Part shown: positions 23,674 through 35,014 of the stretch, piece after piece
Position numbering within the stretch: position 1 is the stretch's first letter
Layout of the letters: every line of letters starts with the position of its first letter
From: Letharia columbiana
Lineage: Eukaryota > Ascomycota > Lecanoromycetes > Lecanorales > Parmeliaceae
Assembly (NCBI RefSeq): GCF_014066305.1
Contig: NW_023501064.1
Coordinates: 276,001 to 340,000, forward strand
DNA: 64,000 bases
Direction of reading: 5' to 3'
Notes under the pieces: model-generated
Database searches by the model: none
The model's input: the letters and a program-made list of their open reading frames with translations, nothing else
Told to the model about the DNA's origin: nothing
Position numbers and translations under genes: made by a program

Positions 23674-24823
23674 TCATAGTAGAGGAGGGACGTTGGTGTT
23701 CTCGAAGACTTCTTTGAATGTCTTCTTGAACGCGTCTGGATCTGGTGGTGATTCAAGCTCATCCAACAGATTACCTAATGGCATGTCCGACGCCGGTTCC
23801 TTCTTCAGTCCAAATGAGCCCCCTTCAAGTCCTGGTTTGACCAAATCAACCCATCCTTCATCACCCCATTGCGGCTCATGCAGGGGAAGTCCCTCTCCCT
23901 GGTCAACAATGGTCTTCTCGCGGATCGTTGTCCCTGGTGGATCGAAAGCCATGCACATTGCGACAGCATAATCGCCGTCATGACTGATGTTAATCTCGGC
24001 GACTTGCCTATCAGACTCTTTGACTCGAGATCGCCTGTAGTAATGCACCCCTCTGTGCACCTTTCCATCCTTTGAATCCTGCACATCCTTGTGAAGCTCG
24101 ACTTTGCTCATCAAAGACCCTTTGTGAAGCCCATGATTTTGAAGACCAAAGCCTCTCAACCCTCGTAATGTCGCTACACGCCTAATCATTTCAATATTAT
24201 CACTGGGAGGGTCGATGAGCGCGATCAACTTCTGAGCTCCATCCGTAACCGTACTCGTACTTGCACCGGAAAATGAGCCAGGCGGTAGAATTGGTCTTAC
24301 GATTGAAATGTTCTGCATGTAAAGCTGACGATGACGATGGGCTTTGATCGCCGCTTCTTTTGCCGCCCACCTATCGATGCAACGCATTGTCAGTAAGGAG
24401 GCAATCTCCAGATCCAGCTCCTCAAAGACAATCTGACCTTCCAGCAAGATGGCGCGCCAAGCCTCCCAGAGCAGACCTCTCATCGGCAATAGCCGACCAA
24501 TACGAATGTTCGTCCTCAAAAGTCGATGAATATCCAGATAATCGGGGCAGCATCCAAATGGCGTTGTCGTAATTACTGTCGATCGCCTGATTCTCGTTGT
24601 CCAGCTTTGGATCAATCGCTGCATCAGCTTGTCCAACTGGCTCTCCTATCGCTTTCTCAACGCGCTGCAATCTTCTGCATAGAGCTGGCCACTCCAGACG
24701 GGTAAAGATCTTTCGAGCCCAACGATTTCGCGTCTGCTCGTGACGTAGAATAGCTGCGATGCGGTTGACTCGACACACATCGATCCCAATGCTAATAGGG
24801 AAAGGGAATGGTTTAGGTGCCAT
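23674..24823 (-). CDS. PPT2: 4'-phosphopantetheinyl transferase, ACPS type
   Basis: Exons 24823-24438 and 24370-23674 splice to 360 aa. ACPS-type transferases move phosphopantetheine from CoA onto a serine of acyl carrier protein; the fungal Ppt2 form serves the mitochondrial type II fatty acid synthase. The two metal-binding signatures are present: GIDVCRV near the start (D15) and RWAAKEAAIKAH (E134). The second is completed by the splice: the exon 1 frame ends LARHLAG and the acceptor supplies the WAAKEA block, which fixes the intron (24437-24371). A later strand, INISHDGDYAVAMCMAF, also fits. The C-terminal 90 residues are acidic and rich in Pro and Gly and are not part of the core fold. 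Mitochondrial location is inferred from the family; no strong presequence is visible. Confidence 0.85.
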
Positions 24824-25829
24824 TATGGTTTAGATAATCTCCACCCTTATGCACTCCGAGGCACAAGAATAGCAGTGATGTTAGCTTGTTGAGTCCAATG
24901 CGGAACGCAAAATCGAAGACAAAAAGTGTCTTTCGGCTCAGGATCACAGCCATGTTATGTCCAGCAGATGTTGTTGCATTTCCAGAGAGACTTAGCAACG
25001 ACAGCAGCTCAACACGAAAACAAGGAGCAGTGCAACGGTCCAGATAGGACACAAGATTTCAGCTCCATGCACATAAATTCAGACACTTGCGTGCTTGCAT
25101 GATAATCACTAGATATGTAAGGGATCCAGAGCAGGAAATCTTGTAGTAGTCGTTGAGGATCAATGGCGGTAACTTAACAATACCTTAGTAAAAAGTGCTA
25201 ATTTGAAGCTTGCTTTTCAATGCTCAAGACTTGAAAACGAGAATGGGTGTAGCTAGTGACCAATCATATCCTCGATTTCCGTTTTGTTAAAACCACCTTA
25301 TTTCTTCATTTTATCTAACCGGGTACGTCCAAAGGGAAGCCATAAGGCTGAACCTTGAAATCACTTTATTGATTTATTCTATTTAATTCTTTACGTTACG
25401 TAATAAATGATAATAAAGTAAATTTTTAGAGTTATAGAGTTAATATCGCTTTCAATAATGCGGAGACGAAATTTGATAAAGTATTCGTAAAGATATATAA
25501 AACTAAAGATTTATCGAGCTGGCCGGAGGCCCTCGGAGCCCCCGGAGGGTTAGGGGGTTTAGGGGGTTCCCCCTGGTAAATAAAAAAAAAATTTTTCGAT
25601 CGGGTTAGATTATAAATCTAATTTTGGGCTGCTAATTGTAAGTACTGCTTTTTATGGGATTTTCAGCCCTACCTTATGTCACACATCTTGGCATTCTGGT
25701 AACTTCTGGAAGCTATTATCAAAACACCCACCCATTAACCCATGGCAAGGAGCTGACCAAGCTACGCTGCCTACACGGCGGCAAAGACCAACCAGAATCA
25801 AATCAAACAAACCTGTTCAGCAACTCATC
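24824..25829. other. Divergent intergenic region with AT-rich stretch
   Basis: Lies between the head-to-head PPT2 and Cuz1-like genes. From about 25320 to 25650 the DNA becomes AT-rich with TAATAAA-like tracts, interrupted by a GC-rich patch described separately. No coding sequence recognised. Confidence 0.45.
25517..25621. repeat. GC-rich patch followed by A tract and hairpin, possible element tail
   Basis: In AT-rich surroundings, a GC-rich block (GGAGGCCCTCGGAGCCCCC and on) leads into a G-rich run containing TTAGGGGG twice, a GGGGG-TT-CCCCC hairpin near 25564-25573, a run of ten A at 25582-25591, and a perfect 7-bp hairpin TTAGATT-ATA-AATCTAA at 25605-25621. The abrupt change in composition suggests the end of a short repetitive element. 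The family cannot be named from one copy. Confidence 0.35.
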
Positions 25830-26747
25830 ATGGAGTCCTCTTCTACCTCCCCAGCACCTCTCGAGTCCCAAACCTTCACCACCATGGACAAAGATCTCGA
25901 AGCGATCGGTGCCCACTGTCAGTACACCTACTGCAACCAACTCGATTTCCTCCCTTTCCGCTGCGAATCCTGTAAAGGCACCTACTGCCTCAACCATCGC
26001 ACTGAAACAGCTCACAAATGCCCTCGCGCCGGCGAGTGGGCGGCCGCAAGGCGGAAAGCTGCTGCGCTTTCTTCAACTACAAATAGTGCTATTCCGGGCA
26101 AGCCGACCCTCTTGACTGCTTCGCAGTGTTCGCATCCAAGCTGTAAGACCTATATCAATACACTCAATTCCGTTGGCGTTGGCTGTCCGACTTGTAACCG
26201 GCAATACTGTCTCAAACACCGCTTGAAGGAAGATCACAGTTGTTCCAAACTTATACCCATCGGTGCGCGACCCTCGAGCGGTCCCACACAAGCTGAAAAA
26301 GCAAAGGCAGCTTTCGGTCGATTACGAGTCTGGGGAAAGGAAAAGCAAGCGGCTGTTCTACCGAAGCCCAAACCGTCGACCGCAGCTAGTCGAATCATAG
26401 CAGTGAACGCGTTGAAGCGGACGGCAAAAGGTGATGCGAAAGTGCCGATGGATAAGAGAATATATCTGTATGTTGAAGCTGAAGCGAACACGACAAGCAG
26501 CAAATTGCCGAAGGGCGAATACTGGTACAGTAAGGACTGGAGTGTGGGCAGGGTGTTAGATGCCGCGGCGAAAAGCCTACAAGTGGAGAATGTAAATAAC
26601 AGAGGAGGCGGAGAGGAGGAACGATTGAGGGTATTCCATGTGGAGCATGGACGACTGCTGGAGTTTGGAGAGAAGACTGGGGATGTTTGCGTGAATGGAA
26701 ATACGGTCGTTCTGCTGCGTGGGGTGGGCCCTGCGGAGACCGACTGA
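25830..26747 (+). CDS. CUZ1: AN1-type zinc finger, ubiquitin-like protein (Cuz1-like)
   Basis: One uninterrupted frame of 305 aa. Two AN1 zinc fingers are plain: the first from C30 (CQYTYC, then CESCKGTYCLNHR, HKCP) and the second in the 100-140 region (CSHPSC, CPTCNRQYCLKHR, DHSC). The C-terminal third has the look of a ubiquitin-like domain (KRIYLYVEAEA, SVGRVLDAAAKSL, LLEFGEKTGDVCVNGNTVVL). This order is that of yeast Cuz1 and its relatives, which bring Cdc48/p97 to the proteasome and help in arsenite stress. A second in-frame ATG at residue 19 (MDKDLEAIG) may be the real start, since the first 18 residues are low in complexity. It is convergent with the thymidylate synthase gene 163 bp downstream. 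Confidence 0.88.
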   Translation: MESSSTSPAPLESQTFTTMDKDLEAIGAHCQYTYCNQLDFLPFRCESCKGTYCLNHRTETAHKCPRAGEWAAARRKAAALSSTTNSAIPGKPTLLTASQCSHPSCKTYINTLNSVGVGCPTCNRQYCLKHRLKEDHSCSKLIPIGARPSSGPTQAEKAKAAFGRLRVWGKEKQAAVLPKPKPSTAASRIIAVNALKRTAKGDAKVPMDKRIYLYVEAEANTTSSKLPKGEYWYSKDWSVGRVLDAAAKSLQVENVNNRGGGEEERLRVFHVEHGRLLEFGEKTGDVCVNGNTVVLLRGVGPAETD

Positions 26748-26910
26748 TGACACAATCTGGTGTTTGATACATGCGCATAGCGATGGCGTTGGTAGGATGG
26801 TAGATTTGAGGCATATGAGATAGTTCGCGGGGGTTCGGTCAATGTTCATACATGAACACAGCTCATGAAAATGCGTCTTTGACTTTGAATCACATTTTTT
26901 CTCATCTACA

Positions 26911-28009
26911 TCAAACACTCATCTTCATGGGAATACTCGCATGCGGCTTATACCCCTTTATCTCAAAATCCTCCGCCTTCCACCCATCAATACTTCCTTC
27001 ATGGTGATCCAAAACCTTAAGATCTGGGAAATCCCTTGGTATTCTCTCTAGCTGTACCTTCAAGGCATCCACGTGATCCAGATATACATGGGCGTCTCCC
27101 ATCGTATGAATGAAGGTTCCGGGATTCAAGTCGCATACATCTGCAAGCATGTGTGTTAACAAAGCGTAAGAGGCGATGTTGAAAGGGACACCGAGTCCCA
27201 TATCGCATGAACGTTGGTACAGCTGGCAGGAAAGAACGCCTCGAGGTTTAAGCACCCTGTTGCCATTGGCACGCGCTGCCGACTCCGCGTGGTCGCCGTT
27301 TGCCTGCACACCAGACTTCGAGGCTTTTGGGAATGAAACGTAGAATTGTGCAAACATATGACAAGGCGGCAATGCCATCTTCCCCAGATCCGCAGGATTC
27401 CACGCACTCAGTATTATCCTTCGATCATACGGCTTATTCTTCAACTTTTCAATGACCTCTGCTAACTGATCCACTCCCTTGCCCATGTAATCTGTCTTCG
27501 CATCCACATACTCTGCGCCAAAATGCCGCCATTGGAAACCATAGACAGGTCCCAGATCTCCTACTTCTCTGTGAGAAAGGCCAACGCTATCGAGGTACTC
27601 GCGGCTGCCATTGCCGTCCCAGATCTTTATACCGGCTTCAGAGAGAGGCAAGGACGAAGTGGAGCCGGTAATGAACCAGAGGAGTTCCGCAATGACGGCG
27701 CGGAGGAAGACCCGTTTGGTGGTCAGAAGTGGCAGTACCGGGATCGGGTGTGATGAGGGATCTGGTGAGGGCCGCGAGAGGGAGAAGCGGAGGGCTGGAG
27801 GTGCAAAGAGGGAAAGAGTACCTGTTCCTGTTCTTTGCGAGGGTGAGCATAGGACACAATTGGGAACATGGAAAGCGCTGAGAATACCTGTCCGGGCGAT
27901 GCTCGCCGTCCTCAAGGATGTTCCGGATCAGGTCAAGGTATTGGTGTTCCTCATGCGGTTGGGACAGGTCATATCCGTTGGACAGTGTGCCTCTTTCTGT
28001 CTCTGTCAT
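26911..28009 (-). CDS. CDC21: Thymidylate synthase
   Basis: Exons 28009-27888 and 27832-26911 splice to 347 aa. The enzyme methylates dUMP to dTMP with methylene-tetrahydrofolate. The catalytic cysteine is in [13 protein letters not shown] (C198). [29 protein letters not shown] and [20 protein letters not shown] hold the usual dUMP and folate contacts. Exon 1 begins [15 protein letters not shown] and reaches EHRPD; the intron (27887-27833) ends at an unusual AAG acceptor that joins [13 protein letters not shown], the conserved nucleotide-binding start. Two small insertions relative to compact thymidylate synthases are rich in Pro/Ser (near residue 70) and in Ala/Asn (near 215). The identification is secure. 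Confidence 0.95.
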
Positions 28010-28371
28010 TGTAGCTAAAACTGCAATCGGTTCTAGAATGCTTCGAAGCGGCTCTTTGAAGTGAAGGTGCACTGGATCTGGCGAAGTCCGTCGCGTATGA
28101 CGCGTACTAGCGTGTCTCTCCACCAAAGCCGACTAATTTCAATAGTCGAAGTCCATAATAGACAGTAAAGCAGATAGTTTACTAGGTACTTCAGAAATTG
28201 CTCTTCCCTAAAGCTATGTTGCATGGATACTCTATCTGAAATGGCCTGCTGCAGGCTGTTATTAAAGGCTCTAGATATAGATTAAGACGAAACATTTAGA
28301 ATCGAGCTTCCATGCATAGACAAATACAAGACAACATGGTTCGAGACTCTGAAGCGCAGCACGCGGCCTAA

Positions 28372-29507
28372 TTAGACCATATTCCATAGAGGACGAGGCC
28401 TTAGCACTGGAGATGCAGGTTTGCCTCTGGTTTGCTGCGGTGGTATTCCAACATACGCCTCACGCCTCGCCGGATCGCCAACAGTAATGGACCAGGTGTG
28501 GAGGCCGTAGTAAGATGCAATGGAATGGACCAGCCAGCGCCTAAACCATGTCAGTTCCCCGGTTTGTCGATGGCAGAAAATAGCAAGCCACATACCCAAA
28601 GCTCGCTCCCTGGTCGTTTGCCAAGCTGTCGAAGACCAGCCGCTGGTCTCTCTCAGCGTCACTTTCATCTAAGCTGGTCTTCGGAGACGAAGGTATATCG
28701 TTCATTTGCCCGTTTCGGCCGACGAATACAATTTCTTCGTCTTCAGAATCCAGCTCATGCTCGCTAACATCCTTCTTCTGGTCTTCCCAATTCTTTACAA
28801 AGAAGCGAATTTGCTCTTCAAGATCCTTCAACAAGCCCTTAGCAGCCTTGGCTCTCTTGAGCTTCTCGCGAAGCTCTCTTGGGATCTTGCCAGCGCTCTC
28901 GTTTTCTCCCTGGGCCTGCTTACGGGCAGTCTCGCGCTTCTTCTTATTCTCAGCGCCGGCTCGTACGGTCATGTCCAGGTCCCAGAGCGGCGCAAGGTAA
29001 TAAGGAACGGCATGTTTGGGATATGTTGGGTGAACTTCCCAATCGCTCGGTAGTGGGGGTTGCGCCCATGGGTTATTCAACAGACGATCTACGCAAGCCG
29101 AAGATCGTCAATATCGAGATTCCGTATCATAGCGACTAAGTATGATACGAACCATTCTCCCAGCGTGTACGGCGACGGCTTCCTTCCTTGCCTTTGAGGA
29201 GTGCCTCACGACGTTTTAGGCTGTCGCGCCGAAGAGGCTCACGGCGTGGGCGATAGGCGGACGAAGCGTCGTCTGCACGACGAGCAGTCCCAGCGATTTC
29301 GCTTTGCTTGCGATGGGTCGGCTCCTCGAGGTCAATGGCAATAGATACGCTTGCATCAGGGACAAGGCCTGGGGAGACCAGCGAGACTGCACTGAGTGAC
29401 TGCGTGGCCTCCTCGGTCCATGCTTCAATATTGATGGGATGAGGCGGCGAAGTATTATTGAGACCACTGTTCTGCGCGTAGGCATTGGCGTTGGGATAGA
29501 TTGCCAT
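28372..29507 (-). CDS. R3H domain protein with R3H-associated N-terminal region
   Basis: Exons 29507-29153, 29088-28596 and 28540-28372 splice to 338 aa in phase. The N-terminal half has the fungal R3H-associated pattern: LRRDSLKRREALLKGKEGS, RRRTRWENDRLLNNPWAQP, then PLPSDWEVHPTYP. A charged helix rich in Lys and Glu follows (about 130-190). Near the C-terminus the splice creates ASFGRWLVHSIASYYGL; Arg284 and His288 spaced by three residues are the R3H signature, and VGDPARREAYVGI completes the domain. R3H domains bind single-stranded nucleic acid, so a role with RNA is the usual guess, but I know no defined function. It starts 337 bp from the divergent aminopeptidase gene. Confidence 0.88.
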
Positions 29508-29844
29508 TCTGCCGAAGTTCCGTACGTCGAAGGGGCGCTTTCTGGTCAGTGATAGGGAGAGCAGAGATTATATGTCTGTTCCACACGTAGGTAGACAGAT
29601 AAAAAAGAATTCCCTGGCAAACCAATCTGTCTATATACGGACACAGTCACAAGTCTTCGAGTCATCAGGTGGAAGAAGGACTAGTGGACGCCAAGAAATA
29701 TGACGCTATCCGGCGGCGGAGGGCATTCCGCTTTAGCTATCAGATGACGACCTCATCAGATGCCTGAATAAGAAGCTGGGAATCAGCCCATATTGTCCAT
29801 CTCTTCTTAATCGACCAGATTCCATAACCACATCTACAATCGAA

Positions 29845-31184
29845 ATGAGAATTTGTTCACTCGCCGTTGTCGGACTTTCGACAGCAGCCGTCGCTTTATC
29901 CATTACTAAACCCGACCAGGCTGTCCTCGGCAATGACAATCAAGATCTGTACCTCGTTGAATTAGGCCCAGGAGAAAGAAGATGGATCGCAGAAGACGAG
30001 AAGTGGGCACTAAAACGAGTATGTAGCTGTCATCCGCCATAGGAGAACAGGCCTCTGGCTATGGCATACAGAGGATGCTAACATGTCTTGCATACAGGCT
30101 GGTGTTAATTTTATGGATGTAACAGAAACTCGTGACCTCGGATTAAATGTTAAAAGAGATGTCACTGTCCAGTTCCCAAACAAACCAGCATACAACGACA
30201 GCTTGGTGCCGTTGTTGAAAGAGCTAAAGCAAAAGAATATGCACAAGAACTTGGAGAAGTTTACATCCTTCCATACCCGATATTATCGGTCTCCCTATGG
30301 TGCGGAGTCCTCCGCTTGGCTGTACAGCAAAGTCAACCAGACCATCCAAAACTCTGGAGCTGCAGAATATGGCGCCCGTGTGGAGACTTTCGAACATTCT
30401 TGGGGGCAAAACAGCGTCATTGCTACAATACCTGGGAAGAGCGATAAAACCGTGGTGATCGGCGCACATCAAGATAGCATCAACCTCTTCCTGCCCTCAA
30501 TACTTTCTGCTCCTGGCGCAGACGACGATGGCAGCGGCACTGTCACCATTCTCGAGGCTCTGAGGGTTCTGTTAGAGTCTGAAGCGATCATCAAAGGAAA
30601 TGCATCCAATACTGTGGAATTCCATTGGTACTCCGCCGAAGAGGGCGGACTACTTGGGAGTCAGGCTATCTTCTCTGCTTACGAAAAGGAAGGTAGAGAC
30701 GTCAAAGCAATGTTGCAACAGGATATGACCGGCTACACTCACAAGACGATTGAAGCAGGAGAACCCGAAAGTGTTGGTGTGATTACAGACTTTGTTAACC
30801 CAGATCTCACCGAATTTATCAAGAAAATCATTACACAGGTATGTCACCGTTGATGTGAGCTAATTGAGCTGCTACCTGCTAATCGCGGGCCAGTATTGCT
30901 CGATACCCTATATTCTCACCAAATGTGGCTATGCATGCTCTGATCATGCATCCGCGTCGAAGGCTGGCTATCCCTCCGCTTTCGTTATTGAATCGGATTT
31001 CAAGTACAGCGATAACAAGATTCACACATCGCAAGACAAGATAGAGTTCCTCAACTTTGGTACGGAATGTCAGGCACTCCGTATGCCCACTTATACTGAC
31101 CATTCGTAAACAGATCATATGTTGCAACACGCAAGAATGACGCTGGCGTTGGCCTATGAGTTAGCATTTGCCAAATTTGATTAA
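29845..31184 (+). CDS. LAP1: Secreted leucine aminopeptidase (M28E)
   Basis: Exons 29845-30018, 30098-30838, 30894-31059 and 31114-31184 give 383 aa. A signal peptide ([19 protein letters not shown]) is followed by a propeptide of about 70 residues and the catalytic domain of an M28 zinc aminopeptidase. Metal and catalytic residues can be seen in IGAHQDS (H182), [11 protein letters not shown] (Asp at 200-202), [13 protein letters not shown] (E239 general base, E240), the QQDMTGY segment and [13 protein letters not shown] near the end. Length and order match the fungal LAP1 group, which frees N-terminal leucine and other residues from peptides outside the cell. The last exon ends in the usual helix ([10 protein letters not shown]). 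The identification is secure. Confidence 0.94.
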
Positions 31185-31675
31185 AGGCCTTGTACAGATT
31201 TGTACAATATTCTAGTGAGAGCAATATGCCTATTGACTTCTGTTGCGACTGAGAGGACAATAGCGGGTGCCGTATCCGTGTTCGACAACGCTCTTAGCGG
31301 TTCGCTGTCTTTTCTCATTTTCCATCGCGCTTTCCACCAATGGCGACCATGGAAAGCAAGCGCTTCCAGAACATGTGCCGTCAGGCTCACATCTTCTCCT
31401 CACTTCCTCTGCCAACCTTGCGGTAGTCTTGATCACTCCTAATTGACCATCCTTAACTCCTCAGAATTTGCCATTCGCTTGTTGCTCTCGGGCAAGTGAA
31501 CCTCACCCACCGAATTGCCTCTCATCACGGCAACCCGAGGCTGTCGACGTTCACTGGCTCAACCTGTTCGCAACGAACGATGACCTTCGATACCCCTAAA
31601 TCCATGGAACGCGTCCAAACGAGTTCGATATCCCACTACACCAATTGCTTATATTCTAGAAGCTGACTGTCGTGC
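31185..31675. other. Intergenic region
   Basis: Short spacer between the aminopeptidase and the DUF1774 gene. It may hold the missing first exon of the latter. No other coding pattern. Confidence 0.4.
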
Positions 31676-32699
31676 GTGGTCCAAGTGAATCCATTCGCCA
31701 AACGCGATAAGCACGACAAGCGAGCGATCATCGTCTTCAGATTTTTGACCTTGTTCACCTGGCTTCTCGTATTCGTCGTTAGCATTCTGTTCAACGTTAA
31801 GGCTCCGGCGAATGGTGAGACTATCTGGGACCAGAACAAGGCACATCCTACTCCGTTCTCGCTCAACGCTGAGACTACCTCCATATACTGGTGAACCCCT
31901 CTTTGGATACTGCAACTTTCCCAAGTATAGCGAGCTGATGCAGACCCAGGCTATTACTCCTCATGCTACAACTCGGCTACCTATACTGCCTTTTCACCTT
32001 CGACGCCGAGCTAGTCAAGGTCGCCGCGAATGTCGGCTCTCACTTCATCGTACACAATCTTCTCACGTCCGCATTTATCCTTCTGTGGGTGCACTCCCTC
32101 TTCTGGATCGGCGAATTGATGCTCGTTATGAACTCGTTCAACTTGACGTCGCTCTACTTCCGGCATCTCCGAACCCAACCTTTCATCCACATACCTGTCG
32201 TCACCGGTCCACTTGCTTGGAATTTTGTCGCCGTTTTGTCGAATGGAGCTGCGATGGTTGGCGCTCAAAGTCTCGCTGCCAGGATTCTAGCAAACGTGGC
32301 TATTTGGTCTATTCTGCTCTATGGCATCTTTTTCATGGGCGCCTTTAAGGATCATACTATTGGCTTCGAGTTGGCCATCCTCTCGGCATGTGCGTTTGAC
32401 TGTCAGCCTTCACAGCACGCACGCATTAGGCTAACCGCTCTTCATTAGCCCTCGCAATACATCAACATGGTATCAGGATTCTCGCCCTTCAATGGATCTT
32501 TGCTGTTGCGATCGCGATGCTGCTCCTCGCAGCAGCCCTCGCTATCTCACTTCCACCGGTAGGAGTAGTTGGCGCTCCCCTTTGCGGAAACCCTATTGAC
32601 GCGATACAGATCTTCGGCAAAGAACTCATATGGCGGAGGCTGGACGACGACTTGGACTACGAAGACCGTGAGAGAGAGCCTTTGTTGGGGAATGAGTAG
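31676..32699 (+). CDS. DUF1774 fungal multi-pass membrane protein, start unresolved
   Basis: Exons 31676-31890, 31950-32389 and 32449-32699 stay in phase and give about 300 aa. The sequence follows the fungal DUF1774 family: NPFAKRDKHDKR, a first membrane helix, APANGETIWDQNKAHPTPFS, ANVGSHFIVHNLL, FNLTSLYFRH, FIHIPVVTGPLAWNFVAV and further hydrophobic helices, about seven in all, ending in an acidic tail EDREREPLLGNE. The last motif resembles an acidic dileucine sorting signal, so an endomembrane location is plausible. No function is known for the family. The given start is not an ATG: the coding frame is simply open from 31676 (GTG). ATGs at 31580 and 31604 are in the same frame but separated from it by a TGA, so a small upstream exon or a lost start must be assumed. 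Confidence 0.8.
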
Positions 32700-33480
32700 T
32701 GTTGGAGAAAGATGGAGTGCGCTCACGGGAAGAGCGTTGCTGGCCTATGCTCATAGTCCGTGTTAGAGTTAATTTTGCTGCATTGGGCGTCGCTTTGTCT
32801 ATGGCATTTTTATCGTACGGTCAGGAGCACGGTCTAGCTCGATAGCTTGTGCGGACTAGCATCAGCATCAAGAGCGATCTTAAGGTCACTTCCAATATCG
32901 TGCCTTCGATTACGCAGCTTGTGGTGTTGAAGCGAATAGATAAGTCTCAGTAATTCAGACTCACGGCTAGCCGGGGTACCTATGGCCAGCCCTACACTCG
33001 TGCCTCGCTTCGGGGCCAATCATATCGCAAGCTCATTCGGCATACCCCTCCCTTGGGCCTTTCTGAACTGCGAATAGATATTCTTAAACAAGGCAGAAAA
33101 AGTCGATTGGGTCCTGTTACACCCCGTCTGGGATTCAAAATATCAACGTTACTTCTAGAAGTCGGATCCTAAAGACATCTGCATTCGAATTGATATCCTT
33201 ATCGCTGCGATTTCAAGCTGCTAGAATATCAACAATCTATAGAAAATGACCACCTTATAAAGCCATGGAATTATACCTAGCTACAAGCTTACAATTTTGA
33301 GCGAGGCAGATCTAGATTCTACTCAAATAGTAATTCGAAACTACATCTCTTCTATGCAAGATTCAAACCAGATATTCTTGTAACTCTAACGCCGATGGAA
33401 TTTCTATAGTCTAAGGTCAACGAGCAGTCACAGCACAAGTGTATCACTGTCTAGAGTAGTCGTCTTCACTGGTGGTAGAT
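32700..33480. other. Intergenic region
   Basis: Fairly AT-rich from about 33060 onwards. No gene recognised. Confidence 0.45.
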
Positions 33481-35014
33481 ATGAAGCATATCAATTGCAG
33501 TGGGACTAGGACAGAGGTCAGCAGAAGCACATCATCAAACCCTCCAAACGCTCAGGCCTTTTCTCTCTCACAGATAGGCCTGCAACATGGCGCCGCAGCA
33601 AAGACTGAGATCGAACGGGGTCTGAGATTCTACGGAGTCTTTTTCCAAAAAACAGCCCAGTTCTCATGGGCCCAAGTGTGTGATACGGCTGCCAAGTTTG
33701 AGCCGTTGCTGTCGAGCCATTGGCCAGATTACTGCACGGAGATGAAAGGTATGGCAGACTACCATGAGCTTCTTTGCGTTATTACATGATGTTGCTTTTT
33801 TCTTTATGGTTGGCAGTTGCAAAGCTTCTGCAGTACCTGGTGTAAGTGGCGGTGCTTTTTACGACTGCAATTTACACTGTATCATCCCCTGAACATTTTT
33901 ACGAGTTCATGTAGTTGCAAAACCTGCTTTGTATTCATGTACGAGTTGTGTCTTCCATTCCTATCAGGAAGCCAAGCTGCTGACTCCATCATTGACCTGA
34001 CCTGGAAGTATTGACATCAGTAGGTGTCGCCAAGGGTGCAGATGTGCCCTACCTCTCCATCTTAGCCCTGAATGTGCGCACTGAGATTGCATTTGGATTG
34101 GCCAGAGACGGCTGCACAGCTGTCTTCTGGAAGACCGAGACGTCTTGCTTCCTCGCTCAGAATTGGGACTGGCAGGAGGAGCAACAAATGAATCTCATCA
34201 ACCTCAATATCAGCCAGGAAGGAAAGCCAGCTATCAGCATGATCACGGAAGCTGGCATAATTGGGAAGATTGGCCTGAACTCCAGGGGTGTTGGTGTCTG
34301 TCTGAACGCTATCCGGGCTCAGGGTGTTGATTTCCAAAAACTACCTTGCCATCTAGCCCTGAGGACGTGTTTAGAAAGTACTTCCACTGAAGAAGCCGTG
34401 GTAGCATTAAAAAAAGCGGGCGTGGCAAGTTCTTCACATCTCTTGGTTCGTACATTTCGGAGTGTTTCCTTCCCTCGTAGTGCCGAGTTCTGAGTAGCTA
34501 GAAAGGTTTCCGGAGCAGAAGGCTCTTTCTACGCTCGAGGCCTGTCTTGCGAGTCTGAGTTTCGCTTTTAAAAGCAATGCTGACTCCGAAATGTGTGTAG
34601 GTGGCAGATTCAGAATCGGCGATCGGGCTCGAGTGCAGTCACCTTGCTATAGTGGAATTGACAATGGAACAAGGAATTATCACGCACACAAACCATTACA
34701 TCAAGCCGCACCAGGGCGTGGAAGATCTCATGGCGCTGAAGGACTCACCAACAAGATTTGAACGCATCGACCAGCTTGTGCGCGAGCAGAAAGAAAGGCT
34801 TCAGGAGACTGGGACTCTGAAATTGGAAGACATTCGATCAATGCTCAAAGACGAAGAAAACTTTCCTACAGCAATTTGTCGATCAAAGACCAACGATAGC
34901 TCAATCACGACTTTATTTAGCATCGCAATGGACCTGAAAAACCGGAGGGCGGAAGTTGTGACAGGGAAACCCTCTTCAGAGGCAGCAATGTTGTATCTGG
35001 TGCCTAGGGAGTAG
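33481..35014 (+). CDS. C45 acyltransferase, penicillin acyltransferase-like
   Basis: Exons 33481-33516, 33574-33748, 34024-34445 and 34601-35014 splice to 348 aa. The pattern is that of the acyl-CoA:6-aminopenicillanic-acid acyltransferase group (peptidase C45, Ntn-hydrolase fold). INCSGTRTEIGLQHG is at the start, KGADVPYLSILALNVRTEIA in the middle, and DGCTAVFW holds the cysteine (C101) that becomes the N-terminal nucleophile after self-cleavage of the Gly-Cys bond. GIIGKIGLNSRGVGVCLNA and SESAIGLECS follow as in relatives. In Penicillium this enzyme swaps the penicillin side chain in peroxisomes. Here the C-terminus (LVPRE) is not a PTS1 signal and no beta-lactam genes are nearby, so the substrate is open. 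Intron 2 is 275 nt, far longer than its neighbours. Confidence 0.87.

Noticed and set aside
25540..25575. Telomere-like TTAGGG
   Set aside because: Only two imperfect TTAGGGGG copies, not a tandem array, in the middle of gene-bearing DNA.
23674..35014. Secondary metabolite cluster suggested by a phosphopantetheinyl transferase and a penicillin acyltransferase-like gene
   Set aside because: The transferase is the short ACPS type for mitochondrial carrier protein, the two genes are 9 kb apart among housekeeping genes, and no NRPS or PKS is present.
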